64,000 nucleotides of DNA from Mycobacterium sp. OAS707 (lineage in GTDB: Bacteria; Actinomycetota; Actinomycetes; Mycobacteriales; Mycobacteriaceae): contig NZ_JADBDS010000002.1 of the NCBI RefSeq assembly GCF_014873705.1, positions 372,001 to 436,000 of the forward strand, written 5' to 3'. A program made the position numbers and the translations under genes. Positions 59,534-64,000 of the stretch are shown here, in pieces (the stretch's first letter is position 1; every line of letters begins with the position of its first letter). The notes beneath the pieces were generated by a model that saw only the letters and a list, made by a program, of their open reading frames with translations, was not told where the DNA came from and searched no databases.

Positions 59534-60274
59534 GTGACTGAGCGCGAAGCCCCGCCGGATTGGGGCTTCGATCACCCGCAGGACCCGTACGACGCCGACG
59601 GGTGGTTCGGTGGTGGGCAGGTAGCCGAGCCAACTTTTGTGGACGACGTTCCCACCCCACCGCACGGTGAACCCGCAGTCCCGACCGTCGAAGCACCGTA
59701 TGAAGCCCCGATCGAGGTCACTCCACCCCCTCCTCCGCAGCCACTGCGACGGGCTCCTTCCTCGACGGTCAACACGTGGACAGTGAACGGTCAGCTGCGC
59801 GCATCGGATACCAGCACCTTGACCTTCCGGGCTCCCCCGGAGCCGTGGTACCGCGCCAGACAGGCCAGGATCGCGCTGACCGTCGTCGCCGCCGCCGCAG
59901 TCCTTGCGCCCGTTGTCCTGCTCGCGTGGCCCGATAGCTCGTCGACGGCCCCCGGCCCGTCGACCTCGGTCGCACCTGCGCCATCAACCACTGCGCCTGC
60001 CCTCAGCAGTGCTGCACCCTCGCCGATCAACCTTCCGCCGCCACCACCACCCCCGCCTCCCCCGCCACCACCACCGCCGGAGCAAACCGGTTCGGCCCCG
60101 TCCTACAACGAGCCGTACTGGAGGCCGTCCGCTCCGGAGCCAACCAAGGGGCCGGACGTGGATGTGACCCGCGCACCGATCAGCGTGGCGCCAACGCCGC
60201 GACAATCACCGGGCACCAACTCGGCCAATCCCGGCGACGGCCGGAAGGGCTTCCACTGCGGCGGCTGGTGCTGA
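59534..60274 (+). CDS. Poly-proline membrane protein
   Basis: A 246-residue protein: acidic, Pro-rich cytosolic half (1-105), one TM helix (about 111-130, ARIALTVVAAAAVLAPVVLLAW), Ser/Thr/Ala linker, then a poly-Pro run of more than 12 at about 168-182, and a C-terminal 'GFHCGGWC' with two Cys. The likely topology is N-in/C-out. GTG 59534. Function unknown; poly-Pro stretches often need EF-P during translation. Convergent with the thioesterase gene. Confidence 0.75.
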   Translation: MTEREAPPDWGFDHPQDPYDADGWFGGGQVAEPTFVDDVPTPPHGEPAVPTVEAPYEAPIEVTPPPPPQPLRRAPSSTVNTWTVNGQLRASDTSTLTFRAPPEPWYRARQARIALTVVAAAAVLAPVVLLAWPDSSSTAPGPSTSVAPAPSTTAPALSSAAPSPINLPPPPPPPPPPPPPPPEQTGSAPSYNEPYWRPSAPEPTKGPDVDVTRAPISVAPTPRQSPGTNSANPGDGRKGFHCGGWC

Positions 60275-60284
60275 CCGCCGGTCG

Positions 60285-61106
60285 CTATTCGTAGTTGAGA
60301 CCCTTCAACAGCGTTCTCTGGGTCGAAAAGTCTATCTGCGCAGCGGGATTGGCTACTGCGGTGACCATGCCCGAGCCGAAGGCGCCTTGGGAGTCGAAAA
60401 GCGTCGCCGTGCCGACCGAAATCCCATCCGACGTCCAGTGCGAATCCGCTTGGATGGCGATCCAATCGTCAACAGGCAGCCGGGCGAGCGCAGCCGTCAG
60501 GTCACCGTTGATATAGCCGATGCCCTGCGTGCCGAGGTTGGTCACCAGACTCGTCGCTTCGGCGATCATCACGGCGCGGACGAACGGAGAATTCTCCTCT
60601 CCCGCAAGAACTTTGATGCCGTCGTTGAAGAAGCGCTTTCGGGAGTCGTTCTGATGGGCCGCCGGCGACCGTGTCCAGCCCGTTTCGTCGCTTCCGACAA
60701 AGGGAAGTACCGAATCGTCGGGCGGCGGCGGCGCTACGAGCGAGACGGGCGCCGTCCACTCACGACCGGGTGGCGCGGTTGAGCGTCGGTACTGCACCAG
60801 CGTGGCCCGAGTCACGGTGCGCCCCTCCTGCACTACATCGCATTCCGCGCTGCGCACCCGCCTTCCGTCGCGGACCACGCGCACGTCGATCGTCGTCGGC
60901 ACATTGCGTGCCGCACGGAACAAATCTGCGGTGAATCGTGTCGGCATGAATTCCGGTGATCCGCAATTATTCTCGAGTTCGCGGGCGGCCAACCCGACGA
61001 CGGCTGGCCCATTCAGATGGTCGTCGCCCCAGTGACTCTGCGCGAAGGGCGTTGGCACGTACGCGCCGCCCTCGGCCGATGTGAAGTGCGCCGGCTCGTT
61101 CGACAT
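60285..61106 (-). CDS. Acyl-CoA thioesterase-like double-hotdog protein
   Basis: A 273-residue TesB/TE-II-like protein with two hotdog halves: 'SHWGDDHLNGPAVVGLAARELE' and 'FTADLFRAARNVPTTIDVRVVRDGRRVRSAECDVVQEGRTVTRATLVQY', then 'VMIAEATSLVTNLGTQGIGYINGDLTAALARLP'. Asp in the second half (INGDL) is a candidate catalytic residue. ATG 61106. Follows the SDR gene with a 29-bp gap, operon with TetR. Confidence 0.83.
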   Translation of the reverse strand: MSNEPAHFTSAEGGAYVPTPFAQSHWGDDHLNGPAVVGLAARELENNCGSPEFMPTRFTADLFRAARNVPTTIDVRVVRDGRRVRSAECDVVQEGRTVTRATLVQYRRSTAPPGREWTAPVSLVAPPPPDDSVLPFVGSDETGWTRSPAAHQNDSRKRFFNDGIKVLAGEENSPFVRAVMIAEATSLVTNLGTQGIGYINGDLTAALARLPVDDWIAIQADSHWTSDGISVGTATLFDSQGAFGSGMVTAVANPAAQIDFSTQRTLLKGLNYE

Positions 61107-61135
61107 CCGAACATCGTCGCATAGCGCCTGATCGG

Positions 61136-61837
61136 CTACGTGTTGCGCCCGCCGTTGACGCCCAGAATCTGCCCTGTGATGTAACCGGCCTCATCAGAGA
61201 TCAGGAAAGCGCATGCGGCAGCGATGTCTTCGGGTTTGCCCATCCGGCGGACTGGCGTTGCATCGATGGTCGCTTGGACATTGCCGAGCCTGCCGCGAGA
61301 TTCCGCATTGCGCAGCATCGGCGTATCGATGAAGCCCGGCGGCACGGCATTCACCGTGACGCCCGCCGGTCCGTACTCCAGGGCCAGCGACTTGGTCAAC
61401 CCGTTGACCGCCGACTTCGCTGCGACATAGTGCGACATGTACGCAGTGCCGGAATGGGTGCTCGACGACGAGATGTTGACGATCCGCCCCCAGCCCGCGT
61501 CGATCATGTCGGGCAGGACCGCCTGGATGCAGTGGAACACCCCGTTGAGGTTGACGTCCACCACCTTGCGCCACTCATCGAACGTGATGTCGGTGAAGCG
61601 CTTGAAACCGTCCAGGCCTGCCGCGTTGACCAGGATCGTGATCGGCCCAAGCTGCGCGCGGATGGCCGCCAACGCCTGATCGACCTGGGAGCGATCGGTC
61701 ACGTCTGCGGTCTGCGCGAACTCGTCATCGGAGGCGGTCAGGTCGATCGTGGCCACGTGGTAGCCATCGGCCCGCAGCCGTTCCGCCACCGCCCGGCCGA
61801 TACCCGAGCCGCCTCCTGTCACGACAGCCGTCTTCAT
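61136..61837 (-). CDS. FabG-like SDR oxidoreductase
   Basis: A 233-residue short-chain dehydrogenase close to FabG: TGGGSGIG at 7-14, NAAG at 71-74, catalytic Tyr137 and Lys141 (YVAAK), 'PPGFIDTPM' substrate loop and 'YITGQILGVNGG' end. It probably reduces or oxidises a 3-keto/hydroxy acyl or related group. ATG 61837 lies 48 bp after the TetR stop, so both are likely cotranscribed with the thioesterase. Confidence 0.9.
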   Translation of the reverse strand: MKTAVVTGGGSGIGRAVAERLRADGYHVATIDLTASDDEFAQTADVTDRSQVDQALAAIRAQLGPITILVNAAGLDGFKRFTDITFDEWRKVVDVNLNGVFHCIQAVLPDMIDAGWGRIVNISSSSTHSGTAYMSHYVAAKSAVNGLTKSLALEYGPAGVTVNAVPPGFIDTPMLRNAESRGRLGNVQATIDATPVRRMGKPEDIAAACAFLISDEAGYITGQILGVNGGRNT

Positions 61838-61885
61838 CGATGTCTCTTCCTTCCCGAAATCGCTTGAATATCTTGGTAGTTGATG

Positions 61886-62458
61886 TCAACTGCGTCGTGG
61901 CGCCCGCAGGCCCAGCGTGCGACGGCCCGCATCCACCAGATGCTCTTGCAACGCCGCGTCATCGAAAGTGCCCCATGTCGGCCCCGCCGCACCGGCCATT
62001 CCGGCGAAGACCATGGCCGCCTTCACTTCGCCGGCGGGTCCCGGATCGACATCGGCCAGCAGGGCCAACTGTCGCTTGATCAGAACGCCCCATTCGGCAC
62101 GCTCGATGAGCACTGCTGCGACGCTCGGGTCGGCCGCTAGCACCGCAACCAGTCCCCTGTTGCGCACCGTCAGCGCCGCGTAGCCGCTCAGCATGTGCTC
62201 CGCCCGTGAGTGCGCGGTACGCCTCGTCTCGGCAGAGTCCACGATGGTCCGCAACTCGGCGAGGATCGGTTCAAGGACAGCGGCCAGTAGTTGCTCACGG
62301 GTTCGAAAGTGGTGGTAGATAGCAGCTTTCGTGAATCCGAGTTCATCGGCGATCATCTGTAGCGAGGTGCCCGCGAAGCTGTGTCGGGTGAACAGGTCGA
62401 CTGCGACCTCGATCAGTCGCGTCCGGGTGTCGGTGGTCTCCAACGCCGCTGTCGCCAT
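61886..62458 (-). CDS. TetR-family regulator (2)
   Basis: A 190-residue regulator: HTH 'RLIEVAVDLFTRHSFAGTSLQMIADELGFTKAAIYHHFRTREQLLAAVLEPILAEL'. ATG 62458 follows GAGGAGC; a longer start at 62509 is possible but lies in the operator. First gene of the TetR-SDR-thioesterase operon, so autoregulation through the palindrome upstream is expected. Ligand may be an acyl-CoA, given the genes it controls (inference). Confidence 0.88.
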   Translation of the reverse strand: MATAALETTDTRTRLIEVAVDLFTRHSFAGTSLQMIADELGFTKAAIYHHFRTREQLLAAVLEPILAELRTIVDSAETRRTAHSRAEHMLSGYAALTVRNRGLVAVLAADPSVAAVLIERAEWGVLIKRQLALLADVDPGPAGEVKAAMVFAGMAGAAGPTWGTFDDAALQEHLVDAGRRTLGLRAPRRS

Positions 62459-62478
62459 CGCCAGCTCCTCAGGTTCGG

Positions 62479-62534
62479 CTTTACGATCGTATGGTACTGT
62501 ACCGTCCATTCGTAAAGCTAGCTCCTTTACGATC
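62479..62534. promoter_or_regulatory. Palindrome-rich TetR operator region
   Basis: Upstream of TetR: CTTTACGA at 62479-62486, its inverse TCGTAAAG at 62510-62517, a third direct copy at about 62525-62532, and a central GGTAC/GTACC dyad at 62493-62503. The 33-bp span 62482-62514 reads nearly the same on both strands (about 12 of 16 positions). Typical of a TetR site, with room for two dimers. Confidence 0.6.
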
Positions 62535-62589
62535 GACTAGGCTCCACGAGCATCGCCCTATGAGCGACTTCCGGGCCTCGAACTCACCA

Positions 62590-63336
62590 CTAGCCTGCGC
62601 GCCTGAGATGCCGGCCGAAGAACGGGCGCGCATCTTCGGTCGCGAAACTGGGTACCTGGCGATGCCCTCCCGGGAACGCACGCAACAGTTTCTCTTTCGA
62701 GGCGAAGGCGTCGAACAACGCCAGACCGTGTTCGCGGCCGATCTCCTGGTCATCCCACGGCAACAGGAACTCGATGGGCGCGGTGATCTGCTTCGCCGCT
62801 GCCCTCAGCGCGTCAGATTCGAACATCGCGCCGAAAACCGCAGCGGCGATGCGTGGTTCGGCTGCCGCCAACGGAATTCCGATGGCGGTCGCCAGCGTCA
62901 TGCCGCAGTAGCCGACGCCGGATTCGGCGCCGATCTCTGGCAGAGTCAATAGGGCGTCGATGGTCGCCCGCCACTCCGGAACGGCACGTTCAGCCAGCGA
63001 CGCGTTGAAGTCGATCAGGATCGGGCCGATTGGTTCTCCCGCCGAACGGGCCTGACGAAGCGCGGCGACCCACTGGTTGTCCTCGGCGTTTCGCGGCCGC
63101 TCACCGTGTCCGGGGGCATCGATTGCGGCCACCGCGAATCCACCGGTGGTTACCCAATAGTGAGCGCGGGACACTAGTCCGGGTGCCTTCTTGTGAAGAC
63201 CCCCACCATGACCCATCAGGATCAAGGGCGCACCGTCGGATGACTCAGCGGGTGACCAGAGCACTCCGGTGACGTCGTCCAGGATGAAATCACGCTCGTC
63301 GATGCCGTTCGACGAAGTCTGTGAGTTGAAATGCAT
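62590..63336 (-). CDS. Alpha/beta hydrolase (dienelactone-hydrolase-like)
   Basis: A 248-residue alpha/beta-hydrolase: oxyanion HGGG in 'LILMGHGGGLHKK', 'AAIDAPGHGERPRN', nucleophile elbow 'GVGYCGMTLATAIGIPLAAAEPRI', Asp in 'LPWDDQEIGREHGLALFD' and His in 'FPGGHRQVP'. The elbow is unusual: the usual GxSxG is replaced by GYCGMT, so Cys (as in dienelactone hydrolases) or Thr is the nucleophile. ATG 63336. Monocistronic on the minus strand, 131 bp upstream of TetR. Confidence 0.84.
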   Translation of the reverse strand: MHFNSQTSSNGIDERDFILDDVTGVLWSPAESSDGAPLILMGHGGGLHKKAPGLVSRAHYWVTTGGFAVAAIDAPGHGERPRNAEDNQWVAALRQARSAGEPIGPILIDFNASLAERAVPEWRATIDALLTLPEIGAESGVGYCGMTLATAIGIPLAAAEPRIAAAVFGAMFESDALRAAAKQITAPIEFLLPWDDQEIGREHGLALFDAFASKEKLLRAFPGGHRQVPSFATEDARPFFGRHLRRAG

Positions 63337-63526
63337 AGGTAGTTGCCTTTCGGGATTGCCTTGTTGTCCAGGCGCTCCCGGCGACCACCTACCTCAATCG
63401 CCTGACCGTGGAAAGACGAGGAGCACCCATTTCGGTACCGCATGCATGGGTTCTCACCTCCTCGATCGACGTCACGGTGTCCGAGAGGCTACCAACCGCT
63501 GTCCTTGCCCGCCAGTTCTTTTTCGG

Positions 63527-64000
63527 CTACGCAGCGACGGTGAGTACGCCGTCGGCCGTGGCCTCGACGCGCGTTCCGAAGCCGCTGCTCATCTCTACGA
63601 TGCTGGCGTGCAACCACGCAGCGTCCCGCTCAGGCGCACGCTCGAGCCGCATCCTTCGCATTTTCACCGGCACCATACGCAGGACACTGTCCGACTTGTC
63701 GACAGAAGCGAAATGCAGCAGCCGCAACTCGTGGCGAAACGTTTCGTAGGTGGAGATGCCCTCGTAGTCGTCGATGGTGTCGCCACATCCGTACATGATC
63801 AGCTTTCCGCGGTATATCTCGATCGGCCTCGGATGGTGCGACGAATGGCCGTGCACCAGGTCGACGCCGGCGTCAATCAGCCTGTGCGCGAACCTGATCT
63901 GTGCGCTGTCGACGGCATAGCCCCAATTCGAGCCCCAGTGCAGCGAGACCACCGCGACGTCGTCGGGTCCCGTCAAGGCTGTCACTCGATCAGCGATCAG
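63527..64000 (-). CDS. CapA-like protein, C-terminal part (cut by window end)
   Basis: A frame of 157 codons running off the window: 'VVSLHWGSNWGYAVDSAQIRFAHRLIDAGVDLVHGHSSHHPRPIEIYRGKLIMYGCGDTIDDYEGISTYETFRHELRLLHF', which is the C-terminal metal-binding part of PGA_cap/CapA calcineurin-like proteins (HWG and HGHSSHHP motifs). In mycobacteria these are annotated as CapA family proteins of unknown substrate. The N-terminus lies beyond 64000. Confidence 0.85.
   Translation of the reverse strand: MIADRVTALTGPDDVAVVSLHWGSNWGYAVDSAQIRFAHRLIDAGVDLVHGHSSHHPRPIEIYRGKLIMYGCGDTIDDYEGISTYETFRHELRLLHFASVDKSDSVLRMVPVKMRRMRLERAPERDAAWLHASIVEMSSGFGTRVEATADGVLTVAA

Noticed and set aside
1..64000. tRNA, rRNA, CRISPR arrays and intact insertion sequences
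   Set aside because: No cloverleaf-like genes, rRNA stretches, regularly spaced repeats or complete transposase genes were recognised by reading; a tRNAscan or CRISPR search was not possible.

Overview
This is a 64 kb chromosomal window from a high-GC actinomycete, almost certainly a fast-growing or environmental Mycobacterium (Mycolicibacterium). The support is a long-form ICL2-type isocitrate lyase, a PrrB-like histidine kinase, a RipD-like NlpC/P60 protein without its catalytic Cys, an L,D-transpeptidase, a carboxylic acid reductase, a PknE/F/J-like kinase, many GTG starts, and many small Pro/Gly/Trp-rich exported proteins. Genes are dense and mostly intact. No rRNA, tRNA or CRISPR array was seen, and the only insertion-sequence trace is a deleted IS256-family transposase.

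Layout. 0-6 kb: end of an MMPL-like transporter, a PAS protein, ICL2, a PrrB-like sensor kinase without an adjacent prrA, a pentapeptide/DinB fusion and RipD. 6-13 kb: SDR, a thioredoxin-domain protein, a two-part methyltransferase, an archaeal-type prolyl-tRNA synthetase and exported CDP-diacylglycerol pyrophosphatase. 13-18 kb: two divergent operons, SRPBCC/nitroreductase/AhpD-like on minus and a cassette of two paralogous unknown proteins bracketing an acyl-AMP ligase on plus. 18-26 kb: DinB-type protein, Ser/Thr kinase, amidohydrolase, L,D-transpeptidase, papain-like protein. 26-31 kb: an HTH gene with a palindrome-rich promoter, an ArsR-SRPBCC-VOC operon whose SRPBCC gene has an early in-frame stop, a PAS-ANTAR protein, an HD protein, a CPCC protein and the IS256 remnant.

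31-35 kb: a tightly overlapping operon of two NHL beta-propeller lipoproteins and two membrane proteins. 35-42 kb: carboxylic acid reductase plus SDR, flanked by two HxlR regulators, the second divergent from an NmrA-like quinone reductase; then TetR and a hotdog protein. 42-45 kb: gene-poor stretches with a repeated short motif, around two PH-like/DUF3592-like membrane proteins. 45-49 kb: GT4 plus PIG-L deacetylase pair, then a flavin/F420 PPOX protein divergent from a MerR regulator across a perfect 22-bp palindrome, and a MOSC protein. 49-56 kb: two tandem Baeyer-Villiger-type monooxygenases and an AraC-VOC-UvrA2 operon. 56-64 kb: large secreted phosphoesterase, PhyH-like oxygenase, poly-proline membrane protein, TetR-SDR-thioesterase operon, alpha/beta hydrolase and a CapA-like protein cut by the window end.

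The window reads as accessory metabolism (aldehyde/acid reduction, ketone oxygenation, acyl activation, xenobiotic handling), each module with a local one-component regulator, set among cell-envelope functions. The most interesting unexplained units are the two-paralog/AMP-ligase cassette (14.85-17.71 kb), the NHL lipoprotein operon (30.9-34.5 kb), the papain-like protein with an altered active-site residue (25.05 kb) and the second-type prolyl-tRNA synthetase (9.9 kb).
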